Source of the DNA: Candidatus Neomicrothrix sp. UBA4542
GTDB lineage: Bacteria; Actinomycetota; Acidimicrobiia; Acidimicrobiales; Poriferisodalaceae
Assembly: GCA_002388005.1 (NCBI GenBank)
Contig: DGLO01000075.1
Coordinates: forward strand, 17,007-22,569
DNA: 5,563 bases
Reading direction: 5' to 3'
Part shown: in pieces, positions 1 to 5,563 of the stretch
Layout: every line of letters starts with the position of its first letter
Position numbering within the stretch: the stretch's first letter is position 1
The notes under the pieces: generated by a model
Database searches by the model: none
What the model saw: only the letters and a program-made list of their open reading frames with translations
What the model was told of the DNA's origin: nothing
Translations under genes and position numbers: made by a program

Positions 1-1
1 G

Positions 2-64
2 CGGTCGGTGAATAACGCGATCAGCAGTTCGATGTTTGGTCTGCTTGAGGAAATTACTATCTAG
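2..64 (+). CDS. possible C-terminal tail of an upstream gene (partial)
   Basis: The reading frame beginning at base 2 is open from the window edge to a TAG at 62-64 and would encode about 20 residues ending in MFGLLEEITI. The other two forward frames stop at once (TAA at 13-15, TGA at 9-11), so if a plus-strand gene enters from the left it must use this frame. The amphipathic, acid-containing ending looks protein-like, but 20 codons cannot identify a family and an open stretch this short is common by chance. It could equally be non-coding. Confidence 0.25.
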   Translation, partial: RSVNNAISSSMFGLLEEITI

Positions 65-117
65 AGTCAAAGATGAGAGAATGCACTGGGTCGCAGTTTG
101 CGGTGAGAAGCGGGGCG

Positions 118-252
118 ATGATGGCGGCTAAGCGAACCTTGAAGCGTTTAGGAAAAATCGCGGCCACGATTGTTACGCTCGGCCTTATCTTGGGCTTACG
201 AGATCTTCGGCGCGACAGGAGGAAGAAAGGGACGGCTCCCTCTACTCGCTGA
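118..252 (+). CDS. small basic putative membrane peptide (44 aa)
   Basis: A 44-codon frame starts with tandem ATG codons at 118 and 121 and ends in TGA at 250-252. The product has a basic N-terminus (KRTLKRLGK, residues 5-13), a short hydrophobic core (IAATIVTLGLILGL, residues 14-27), and a strongly basic tail (RDLRRDRRKK, residues 28-37). It carries 13 Lys/Arg against 2 Asp. The core is short for a full membrane span, so it may be a single-pass small protein or a surface-binding amphipathic peptide. A weak purine stretch (GAGAAG, 104-109) precedes the start; an in-frame ATG at 73 would add 15 residues. It lies about 100 bases upstream of the MetE-like gene on the same strand. I do not recognise a family, and a chance ORF is a real alternative. 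Confidence 0.35.
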   Translation: MMAAKRTLKRLGKIAATIVTLGLILGLRDLRRDRRKKGTAPSTR

Positions 253-279
253 CGGGTGACATACTGACCTCGGATTAGG

Positions 280-299
280 TGTTGGTGCAGGAGACAACA
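280..299. promoter_or_regulatory. inverted repeat TGTTG-N10-CAACA, possible operator
   Basis: Arms TGTTG (280-284) and CAACA (295-299) are separated by 10 bases, so the half-sites lie about one and a half helical turns apart. The site lies about 50 bases before the MetE-like start, where a promoter or operator would be expected. Five-base arms are short and no convincing -35/-10 pair accompanies them. Chance occurrence is quite possible. Confidence 0.2.
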
Positions 300-330
300 G
301 TGAGCTGCCCGACATGGGTGGGTCCCCCTG

Positions 331-338
331 AAGGAGGT
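331..338 (+). promoter_or_regulatory. strong Shine-Dalgarno for the MetE-like gene
   Basis: AAGGAGGT is a full complement to the 16S 3' end, 10 bases before the ATG at 349. It fixes the start of the MetE-like gene and is far stronger than the ribosome sites of the other genes here, which suggests efficient translation of the first cassette gene. Confidence 0.75.
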
Positions 339-348
339 CTGGCTAGTT

Positions 349-1386
349 ATGGCTGAAGTCATCGGGGCTCATCTTGTAGGCAGTGCGCCCGTAGGTGATC
401 CAGACCAACTATTCCAACTGGTTAACCGCCATCTCAGCGACCACCTCCGACGGGTGCCTGACGGAGAAGTCGGCGAACGCGACACATGGATCCGCTGGCA
501 GTACGCCAGACTTGCCCAATGTCCGCAGCTCGTGGCGCAAACGCCCGATTCAAGTTACCTCGGGCGAGAACTTCAACAGTTTGTGGTAGTCGACGATGCC
601 CAGTCCTTTGACCTAGTCGACCTTGGGTACGCGGATGCTGCGTTGGCTTCGTGGGACCTATTTGAACGTGCACGCGAGGCAGGGACCATCGCCCCTCACC
701 AGCGGTTCATGGTGGGCCTGCCCTCGCCGCTTAGCGTCACCACGATGTATGTCGCTCCAGCTTCCCGACCGGCTGTTTTTGAAGCTTGGACAGTCGCTAT
801 GGAGAACGAAGTCTCTCGCATACTGGCCAACATCCCTAACGATTCCTTAGCTATCCAGTGGGAAGTGGTCATTGAGTTTGGAATCCTTGAAGGCATCTGG
901 ACCTACCTCGACTCAGGAGACAGCGGCCCAATAGCCCAGCCAGGAATCGCAGCACACCTGTTACACCTTGGCGGACTGATTCCCAACCACGTAGAACTCG
1001 GCTACCACTTTTGCTATGGCGATGCTGGCCATCAGCATTTCACGGAGCCCTCCGATGCCGGTCATCTCGCCTGGGCGGCACGGACCGTACTCGAGGGCCT
1101 TAACCGGCCCGTCCAATGGATTCACCTGCCGGTGCCGCGTACCCGCGACGACGTTGAGTACTTTGAGCCTCTAGGAGAGATCCTTATTCCCGATATCACC
1201 GAGCTATATCTTGGTCTCGTTCACGAGACCGGCGGCGAGGAGGGCACTCGCCGGCGCATTGACGGCGCATCTCAAGTCGTGCCGCGGTTTGGTGTGGCCA
1301 CCGAATGCGGACTCGGCCGACGACAGTTCGAAACACTTGGCGCGTTGTTTGAACAACACGTCGCGGTGAGTTCTCCAGTGCTGTAG
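349..1386 (+). CDS. MetE-like (UROD/MetE fold) zinc-dependent methyltransferase homologue
   Basis: This 345-residue cytoplasmic protein has the hallmarks of the C-terminal barrel of cobalamin-independent methionine synthase. A GSAP segment (11-14) opens the barrel, followed by a RRVPDGEVGERDTW block (34-47), the family's conserved N-terminal patch as I recall it. H220-x-C222 in GYHFCYGD matches the His-x-Cys zinc pair of MetE, and C320 in the ATECGLGRR segment (318-326) matches its distal zinc Cys. The Glu ligand cannot be placed with confidence. Full-length MetE is about 750 residues with two barrels; only the catalytic one is present, as in archaeal core-MetE and many uncharacterised actinobacterial paralogues. 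Such enzymes use zinc to activate a thiol for methyl transfer. Because the folate-binding N-terminal half is absent and a P450 and transporter follow, a role on a specialised methylated or thiol substrate is more likely than routine methionine synthesis. That role is inference; the fold assignment is firm. Confidence 0.85.
   Translation: MAEVIGAHLVGSAPVGDPDQLFQLVNRHLSDHLRRVPDGEVGERDTWIRWQYARLAQCPQLVAQTPDSSYLGRELQQFVVVDDAQSFDLVDLGYADAALASWDLFERAREAGTIAPHQRFMVGLPSPLSVTTMYVAPASRPAVFEAWTVAMENEVSRILANIPNDSLAIQWEVVIEFGILEGIWTYLDSGDSGPIAQPGIAAHLLHLGGLIPNHVELGYHFCYGDAGHQHFTEPSDAGHLAWAARTVLEGLNRPVQWIHLPVPRTRDDVEYFEPLGEILIPDITELYLGLVHETGGEEGTRRRIDGASQVVPRFGVATECGLGRRQFETLGALFEQHVAVSSPVL
1344..1357. repeat. 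14-bp palindrome GTTGTT-tg-AACAAC at the end of the MetE-like gene
   Basis: Six-base arms flank a two-base centre, lying in frame over codons for LFEQ near the C-terminus of the MetE-like protein, about 30 bases before its stop. The octamer AGACAACA just past the stop (1385-1392) also occurs at 292-299 ahead of the same gene. The palindrome may be an operator for the downstream P450 or simply a by-product of the encoded residues. With a 2-base centre it cannot fold as a good RNA hairpin without opening the stem. Confidence 0.2.
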
Positions 1387-1611
1387 ACAACATCAGGATC
1401 TGCGACGCAGGCGCCCCGATCTGTGCGGCGAATAGAGCCGCTGCTTGATTAGACGGGGTGGGCGTGATGCGGGACTAGGTACCGGCGGGTCGGGGGGTTG
1501 AGGAATGGACCCTCACGGTCCGATGCTGATGCTTCCGGTGCGCTTTTCGGTCAGATAGATTCGGATGCCAGTAACAGCGCTCTGAGGTGGAAGCGACGAA
1601 GGGGTGGCGTA
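1387..1611. other. intergenic region between MetE-like gene and P450
   Basis: These 225 bases carry no convincing gene. A weak hairpin (GCGGC at 1425-1429, GCCGC at 1437-1441, no U-tract) is too poor to call a terminator. A -10-like TAGGTA (1476-1481) has no -35 match at a usual distance. A 17-codon ATG frame at 1505-1558 (MDPHGPMLMLPVRFSVR) could be a leader peptide but has only a loose AGGA-type site. The P450 frame stays open back to a TTG at 1498, which would add 38 residues of low-complexity, non-P450 character. The gap is long enough for the P450 to have its own promoter. Confidence 0.5.
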
Positions 1612-2814
1612 ATGACTGACTTCGGCTCTGGAATTTCTCCGGTGCAAGATTGGGCTACTGACTACGACATTCTCGATCCGGAATACATCAAAGATCCTGT
1701 ACCGGTGTGGACCAGCCTGCGTGAACAGTGCCCGATCGCAAGAACCGAACGCCGGCAGGCTTCGTGGTTGCCTGTTGACTACGACGATGTTCGCGACTTT
1801 GCGGCTGACACTGACCTTTTTTCCAGTGCTGACCCCATCGTTATTTCAAATCCCAGTCCCGATGCCCCACCGCCCAACGCGCCGCCCATTACAAGCGACC
1901 CTCCCGAACATTTTGGGGCGCGACGGTTAATTCTCCCTGCCTTTTCACCCAAAGCCACAGCGGCGCATGAGCCCTACACTCGCGATCTTTGTCGCCGGCT
2001 ACTTGACGGGTTCCGTGGGCACGGCAGGGTCGACGCAGCCGCTGACTACGCACAGCAGATTCCTCCTCGAGTGATTGCTCACTTGCTGGGAGTTAACGAG
2101 GAACGCTCAGCAGACTTCACTCATTGGGTTCGCTGCGCATTGGAACTAGGTATGTCGGACCCGCCATTGCGGGATTGGGCTCGCGAACAGATTTTCGGGT
2201 TCTTCTCCGAAGAAGTCGCGGCACGCCGAGCTCAACCCGGCAGCGATTTCATCAGTGAGATGATAACGGCCGAGATCGATGGAGCGCCCATCACCGACCA
2301 TCAACTCGTCGGAACCTGCAATTTGTTGTTGGTGGCTGGGATCGACACCACTTGGAGTTCGATCGGCTCAGCCATATGGCATCTCGCGACCCATTCTCAT
2401 GACCGTCGGCGACTTGTTGAGGAACCTGACTTGATTTCGGTGGCAGTAGAGGAACTATTGCGGGCGTATTCGCCAGTGACGATGGCTCGGTTGGTAACGC
2501 GAGACGAAGATTTCAAAGGGTGCCCGATGAAGGCGGGTGACACAATCATTATGAACTTCCCCGCAGCGAACCGCGACCCGAAGGTCTTCCCTGAACCCGA
2601 CCAAGTCATCATCGATCGGGCAGAGAACCGTCATGTTGCCTTTGGCGTAGGCATCCACCGCTGCGCGGGATCAAATTTAGCTCGCATGGAGATGAAGGTG
2701 GCTATAGAAGAATGGCTGAAAGCGATCCCCGAATTCGCTTTAGATGAACCGGAAGAAGTCATCTGGGCCGGGGGACAGGTTCGTGGCCCTCGCCAGCTGA
2801 AAGTAACTTTTTGA
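1612..2814 (+). CDS. cytochrome P450 monooxygenase (bacterial, soluble)
   Basis: This is a complete 400-residue heme-thiolate monooxygenase, the usual length for bacterial class I P450s. All signatures are present. H100-x3-R104 in the C-helix region contacts the heme propionates. The I-helix oxygen-activation motif AGIDTT spans 242-247, with acid D245 and T246. The K-helix ExxR is E281-R284. The heme-binding loop FGVGIHRCAG spans 344-353, with axial ligand C351. There is no membrane anchor and no fused reductase or ferredoxin, so it needs separate redox partners, and none is encoded nearby. I chose the ATG at 1612 because it has a fair AAGGGG site (1599-1604) and gives a standard N-terminus leading into YDILDPEYIKDP; the TTG at 1498 is in frame but less likely. 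The Pro-rich loop PSPDAPPPNAPP (81-92) just before the C-helix is typical of some actinobacterial and proteobacterial terpenoid or aromatic P450s from memory, but the CYP family and substrate cannot be named. The MFS gene follows 49 bases after the stop and is probably co-transcribed. Confidence 0.95.
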   Translation: MTDFGSGISPVQDWATDYDILDPEYIKDPVPVWTSLREQCPIARTERRQASWLPVDYDDVRDFAADTDLFSSADPIVISNPSPDAPPPNAPPITSDPPEHFGARRLILPAFSPKATAAHEPYTRDLCRRLLDGFRGHGRVDAAADYAQQIPPRVIAHLLGVNEERSADFTHWVRCALELGMSDPPLRDWAREQIFGFFSEEVAARRAQPGSDFISEMITAEIDGAPITDHQLVGTCNLLLVAGIDTTWSSIGSAIWHLATHSHDRRRLVEEPDLISVAVEELLRAYSPVTMARLVTRDEDFKGCPMKAGDTIIMNFPAANRDPKVFPEPDQVIIDRAENRHVAFGVGIHRCAGSNLARMEMKVAIEEWLKAIPEFALDEPEEVIWAGGQVRGPRQLKVTF

Positions 2815-2863
2815 GGGCGTCAGCGACCTCTTCATCTGGACTTTCTCGATCGATGCAGCGACC

Positions 2864-4318
2864 GTGGGGTTGTGTCAGGCTCCATTAGTGGATCAGCCTC
2901 GATCGACCAAAAAATCTCGTCAGGCGACAGTTTTTGCCATCGTCCCGACCGCTGGGTCATTGCCCCAGTCAGCTGATCCGCAAGGGTTGACCGGTCGCGC
3001 CTGGCTAGGACTGTTCGTAGCGTCTATGTCCTATGTTCTGGTATTGGACGCTCTGGCGATCGCTGTAGCGTTTCCAGAGATCGAAAGGGCCTTCCCCTCC
3101 GCGGCTCGGACAACGTTGGCATGGATCGCAACCGGGTTCACGATCGCTATCGCCGCTGTCATGTTGCTCGTAGGTCAACTCGCCGATCGGATCGGCTGGC
3201 GACGAACATTCGTGATCGGAATGGTGACATTCGTGTGTTTCGCCCTCGTCGGGGCTGGTGCCCCAAACGTGGGCGTGTTGATCGCCGCGCGCGTGGCCCA
3301 GGGAGCCAGTGCTGCTCTATTTACGGTCACGGCGTTTCCGCTTGCATTGCCTGCTTTCCCGCTTAACCGTCGCGGAACAGCCATGGGATGGATTGGGGTG
3401 GGTGGTGCCACCGCAGCATTGTTGGGACCCGTCGTCGGGGGCACGCTGATTACTCTTACTAGCTGGAGAGCGGGACTGTTACTTCCGATCCCGCTTTGCG
3501 TGCTGGCCGCAGTTGTTGCTCCCAGAGTGCTTGACGAGCGCAGAGGTGACGCACGTCCGATTGATCTCTTCGGATTTCTGCTCGGCGGCTCCGGAGCGGC
3601 CACGCTCGCTTTGGTCATCTTGCAGCGCTGGTGGCTCCTGTCGCCAGCCGCTGTATTGCTGCTCCTCGGTTTTGGCCTTCGAGTAGCGCGACATCGTTAC
3701 CCGCTAGTCAGCCCTGAGGTATTTCGTGACCGCAGATACCTGTGGGCATCAATCAGCCAAATAGCAACTCAGATGTCGATCTTTGCTTGGTTTTTTTCGA
3801 TGCCACTGTTCCTTGCCAATGTCTGGGGATGGTCGACCTTCGCAAGTGGCGTAGCGATGGCAGTTCCTATGCTCCTGTCGTTCAATTCGGTGTTAGCTGG
3901 GCGTTACGCGGATCTCCGCGGCTATCGAACTGTTCTGGTCACAGGTGGTCTGATCGCTACCAGTGGCCTGGTGTGGTGGATTATTGCGCTGAACAGGCAG
4001 CCGTCTTCGTTCACGCTCGTCGTGGGGCTGATCGTTTTTGGTTGGGGGGCTGGCCAGGTGGGCGTGCTTGGTATGGGCGCGGCCCTGAACTCGTTAGATG
4101 ATCGCCTGTTAGCGGAAGGCAACGCAGCATTGCAGACCAACCGCCGACTGGTGCAGGGGCTAGGAGCGGCGACAGTGCTCGCGATCCTCGGCAGTCGAGA
4201 CACATCTAGCCTCGCTGCGTTTCGCTGGGCTTGGACCTTCGCCGCCGCCGGCTATTTCGTGTCGGCAATCGTCATGTGGTGGTATCCGCCTGACAGGCGC
4301 GAGCACCCGGAGGCATGA
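2864..4318 (+). CDS. DHA2/EmrB-type MFS transporter, 14 TM
   Basis: This is an inner-membrane, probably proton-driven antiporter of the major facilitator superfamily. About 14 hydrophobic segments can be counted, starting near residue 47 and ending near 473. They include the extra central pair (about 234-252 and 257-275) that marks the 14-helix DHA2 group. Motif A GQLADRIGWRR spans 104-114, with D108 and R109, and a degenerate second copy GRYADLRGYR spans 346-355. The R143VAQG147 loop in helix 4 matches motif B, and LLGPVVGGTL (186-195) in helix 5 is the antiporter motif C, which favours export. The start is uncertain. The GTG at 2864 gives a 46-residue hydrophilic N-terminus with no Shine-Dalgarno; GTG 2888, TTG 2960 and TTG 2987 are in-frame alternatives that still keep the first helix, whereas ATG 3026 would cut into it. 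It sits between the P450 and the zinc-ribbon gene on one strand. Its cargo may be the P450 substrate or product, or a toxic compound; sequence alone does not decide. Confidence 0.9.
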   Translation: MGLCQAPLVDQPRSTKKSRQATVFAIVPTAGSLPQSADPQGLTGRAWLGLFVASMSYVLVLDALAIAVAFPEIERAFPSAARTTLAWIATGFTIAIAAVMLLVGQLADRIGWRRTFVIGMVTFVCFALVGAGAPNVGVLIAARVAQGASAALFTVTAFPLALPAFPLNRRGTAMGWIGVGGATAALLGPVVGGTLITLTSWRAGLLLPIPLCVLAAVVAPRVLDERRGDARPIDLFGFLLGGSGAATLALVILQRWWLLSPAAVLLLLGFGLRVARHRYPLVSPEVFRDRRYLWASISQIATQMSIFAWFFSMPLFLANVWGWSTFASGVAMAVPMLLSFNSVLAGRYADLRGYRTVLVTGGLIATSGLVWWIIALNRQPSSFTLVVGLIVFGWGAGQVGVLGMGAALNSLDDRLLAEGNAALQTNRRLVQGLGAATVLAILGSRDTSSLAAFRWAWTFAAAGYFVSAIVMWWYPPDRREHPEA

Positions 4319-4339
4319 AATTACGACCAGAATTGAACT

Positions 4340-4942
4340 ATGCGTCCCCGATTGACCGATGCCGAAGCAGGCCCAGTGATGGAAGCGGCCGGCCTCATAC
4401 CCCTGGAACCTTACCCAGGGGCCGACAATCCTTGGCGGTGCAGATGTGACGGTTGCGGGGGTGAAGTAACACCGCTCTACACGTCAGTAAGAAACGGAAG
4501 TGGATGTCGATTCTGCGCGGTCAATAAAAGATCATCGTCTCGCCGGCTAACCGATGCCGAAGCAGGCCCAGTGATGAGAGCGGCCGCCCTCATACCTCTG
4601 GAGCCTTACCCGGGGGCGACGAAGGCATGGCTCTGCAAGTGCACGATATGCGGAGAGCGCTGTTCGCCGTCGTTTCACAACGTGCAAAAAACCGGGAGAG
4701 GTTGCCGGAGTTGCGGCATCAAGCAACGTTCGCTTTCTCGAAAGGTCAACGAAAGTGAGGCGAAGGCTCTCATGATTTCGGCTGGCGTGACTCCCCTAGA
4801 GACGTACCCGGGTTCCAAGGTGCCTTGGCGTTGCAGATGCAACGCGTGTGGCCGCGAAGTCACCCCTCGACACTCATCAATAAGGCAAGGACGCGGCGGA
4901 TGCATCTATTGCGCCGGTCGGGGATTAACCGAACCAAACTAA
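4340..4942 (+). CDS. triple tandem zinc-ribbon-like repeat protein, function unknown
   Basis: This 200-residue protein is almost entirely three copies of a 65-66 residue unit, starting at residues 5, 70 and 136. Each unit has an N-terminal helix-like part (LTDAEAGPVM in units 1 and 2), a PLExYPG turn, a W-x-C-x-C-x2-C knuckle and a C-x2-C knuckle. The Cys positions are 34/36/39 with 56/59, 99/101/104 with 122/125, and 165/167/170 with 188/191. Two knuckles about 17 residues apart fit a zinc ribbon or treble clef. Basic Ser-rich linkers (NKRSSSRR at 62-69, KQRSLSRK at 128-135) join the units and suggest nucleic-acid contact. I recall similar units in actinobacterial hypothetical proteins, some joined to nuclease domains, but no catalytic domain is present here. 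The gene begins 21 bases after the transporter stop without a clear Shine-Dalgarno; TTG 4352 is an alternative start. It may be read through from the cassette or be an unrelated insertion. Confidence 0.85.
   Translation: MRPRLTDAEAGPVMEAAGLIPLEPYPGADNPWRCRCDGCGGEVTPLYTSVRNGSGCRFCAVNKRSSSRRLTDAEAGPVMRAAALIPLEPYPGATKAWLCKCTICGERCSPSFHNVQKTGRGCRSCGIKQRSLSRKVNESEAKALMISAGVTPLETYPGSKVPWRCRCNACGREVTPRHSSIRQGRGGCIYCAGRGLTEPN
4355..4576 (+). repeat. 27-bp perfect direct repeat (4355-4381 and 4550-4576)
   Basis: Bases 4355-4381 and 4550-4576 are identical, offset by 195 bases or exactly 65 codons. They encode the same TDAEAGPVM stretch in units 1 and 2 of the zinc-ribbon protein, and similarity continues downstream through the LIPLEPYPGA codons. 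Identity at silent positions points to recent duplication or gene conversion rather than protein-level constraint. The third unit lacks this identity. Confidence 0.9.
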
Positions 4943-5016
4943 GCCTTTGCCATAAGAGACAGCGGTGATCTAGTTAGCTGATGACTGGGAGGCTCAGCCC
5001 TGGTAACCGTCAGACC
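4943..5016. other. convergent intergenic gap, no clear terminator
   Basis: Seventy-four bases separate the ends of two converging genes, a place where a bidirectional terminator is usual. I see only very short inverted repeats, such as GGCT-c-AGCC around 4992-5000 whose loop is too small, and GACC/GGTC around 5013-5025 which runs into the ATC-hydrolase stop. There is no T-tract. Termination may be Rho-dependent, or transcripts may overlap. Confidence 0.4.
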
Positions 5017-5544
5017 CTATTGGTCAGTTATTGCGACAGGGGTTTCACTCGGACTAAGTGAATAACGGAAGTCGCAGTGATCAGCGCCTCCCATGATGGT
5101 CTGGTTCCGTTCGAAGCGAATCTGTGGGTTAAAACCCTCAACCATTGTTCCGTCGCGATTGCAAGAGAGCAGAGCACCCAACTCTGGGATATCTAACTCG
5201 CGGTACATGTCCGCATATCGACAGCGCACCACGTCGAAAGCGAAGGTTGTTTCGGTTTGCTCACGAACTTCTATTTCAAGAGCACCGCCCTTAGTCCAGT
5301 TGGTCAAAGAGTTTGCGAACTCGGTGAGGCCGTTGCCGCCCATAGCTTCGGCTAGCGCCGCACCTTGGGTTCGAGCGACGTCGATGACGGTTTCTCGTGC
5401 AAGTTCGGTGACGCGTTCTTCCCCAAATTCCTTCGCGAATCGTTCGACGAGGGGCGCGATGATTCGGGCCTCTACTTCGCGTCTTTTCAGCACACCTATG
5501 TCGTTGAGAGTGTCTGGCTTCGGTTGATCAGACGAATCGTTCAT
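5017..5544 (-). CDS. L-2-amino-thiazoline-4-carboxylate (ATC) hydrolase family protein
   Basis: This 175-residue protein matches the ATC hydrolase family in its C-terminal half. The features are RCRYADMYRELD (107-118), LGALLSCNRD (122-131), and a FNP...RNQTIMGG segment (138-153) followed by HCDFRY (156-161). Three cysteines, C108, C128 and C157, fall in these conserved blocks and are the likely catalytic or structural residues. The N-terminal half (about 20-66) is charged and helical. The named activity opens the thiazoline ring of L-ATC to S-carbamoyl-L-cysteine in Pseudomonas cysteine formation, but most family members are untested and neither partner enzyme is in this window, so the real substrate is uncertain. 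No signal peptide is seen, so it is probably cytoplasmic. The ATG (CAT at 5542-5544) is preceded only by a weak GACGG-type site, and 19 bases of upstream sequence remain, so its promoter lies outside. It converges on the zinc-ribbon gene and is not in the P450 operon. Confidence 0.8.
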   Translation of the reverse strand: MNDSSDQPKPDTLNDIGVLKRREVEARIIAPLVERFAKEFGEERVTELARETVIDVARTQGAALAEAMGGNGLTEFANSLTNWTKGGALEIEVREQTETTFAFDVVRCRYADMYRELDIPELGALLSCNRDGTMVEGFNPQIRFERNQTIMGGADHCDFRYSLSPSETPVAITDQ

Positions 5545-5563
5545 CCGTCACAGACTACGCGTT

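Noticed and set aside
57..362. 101-codon minus-strand frame across the leader region
   Set aside because: It overlaps the strong Shine-Dalgarno and start of the MetE-like gene, its product has no recognisable domain, and no good ribosome site precedes it.
1425..1441. GCGGC-N7-GCCGC hairpin after the MetE-like gene
   Set aside because: The five-base stem has no following T-run and sits about 40 bases past the stop; it is too weak to call a terminator.
1498..1611. 38-residue N-terminal extension of the P450 from a TTG start
   Set aside because: The extension does not resemble a P450 N-terminus or a signal or anchor, and the ATG at 1612 has a better ribosome site and gives a standard 400-residue length.
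3175..3618. 147-codon minus-strand frame inside the transporter gene
   Set aside because: Its Ala/Pro/Thr-rich product is the usual antisense shadow of a GC-rich membrane protein gene; the forward frame has clear MFS motifs.
4315..4449. ATGA overlap start at the transporter stop, giving a 44-codon frame into the zinc-ribbon gene
   Set aside because: The ATGA overlap looks like translational coupling, but the frame is out of phase with the clearly coding repeat protein, has low-complexity Arg/Pro/Ser content and stops early.
4340..4942. DNA-level CRISPR-like array in the repeated Cys-rich gene
   Set aside because: The repeats are 195-198 bases, in frame, and encode diverging protein units; there are no short repeats with unique spacers.
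5093..5527. 144-codon plus-strand frame opposite the ATC-hydrolase gene
   Set aside because: The minus-strand frame carries conserved family blocks, while this Ser/Arg-rich product matches nothing I recognise.

Overview
The window looks like an accessory stretch of an actinobacterial chromosome or plasmid. The evidence is soluble class I-type P450 architecture, GTG/TTG start options, moderately high GC with C/G-ending codons, and an arrayed Cys-rich repeat protein of a kind I associate from memory with actinomycetes. The phylum call is an inference and no species can be named. No rRNA, tRNA, CRISPR array, transposase or integrase is visible.

Layout. The first 64 bases may hold the tail of a gene that starts outside the window. 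A small, very basic, possibly membrane-inserted ORF follows (118-252). After a strong Shine-Dalgarno comes a single-domain MetE-like zinc methyltransferase homologue (349-1386). A 225-base gap leads to a 400-residue cytochrome P450 (1612-2814), then closely a DHA2/EmrB-type 14-helix MFS transporter (2864-4318), then 21 bases later a 200-residue protein built of three tandem Cys-rich zinc-ribbon-like units (4340-4942). On the opposite strand, converging with these, is a homologue of L-2-amino-thiazoline-4-carboxylate (ATC) hydrolase (5017-5544).

How they may work together. The MetE-like protein, P450 and transporter lie on one strand and read like a small-molecule cassette: one-carbon or thiol chemistry, oxidation, and export or uptake. 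The substrate cannot be read from sequence. No ferredoxin, ferredoxin reductase or assignable regulator is inside the window, so the P450 must borrow electron partners from elsewhere. The ATC-hydrolase homologue lacks the racemase and S-carbamoyl-cysteine hydrolase partners of the known ATC-to-cysteine pathway, so its true substrate is open. The triple zinc-ribbon protein is the least explained gene. Its repeats are mosaic at DNA level: unit 1 shares its front half with unit 2 and part of its back half with unit 3.
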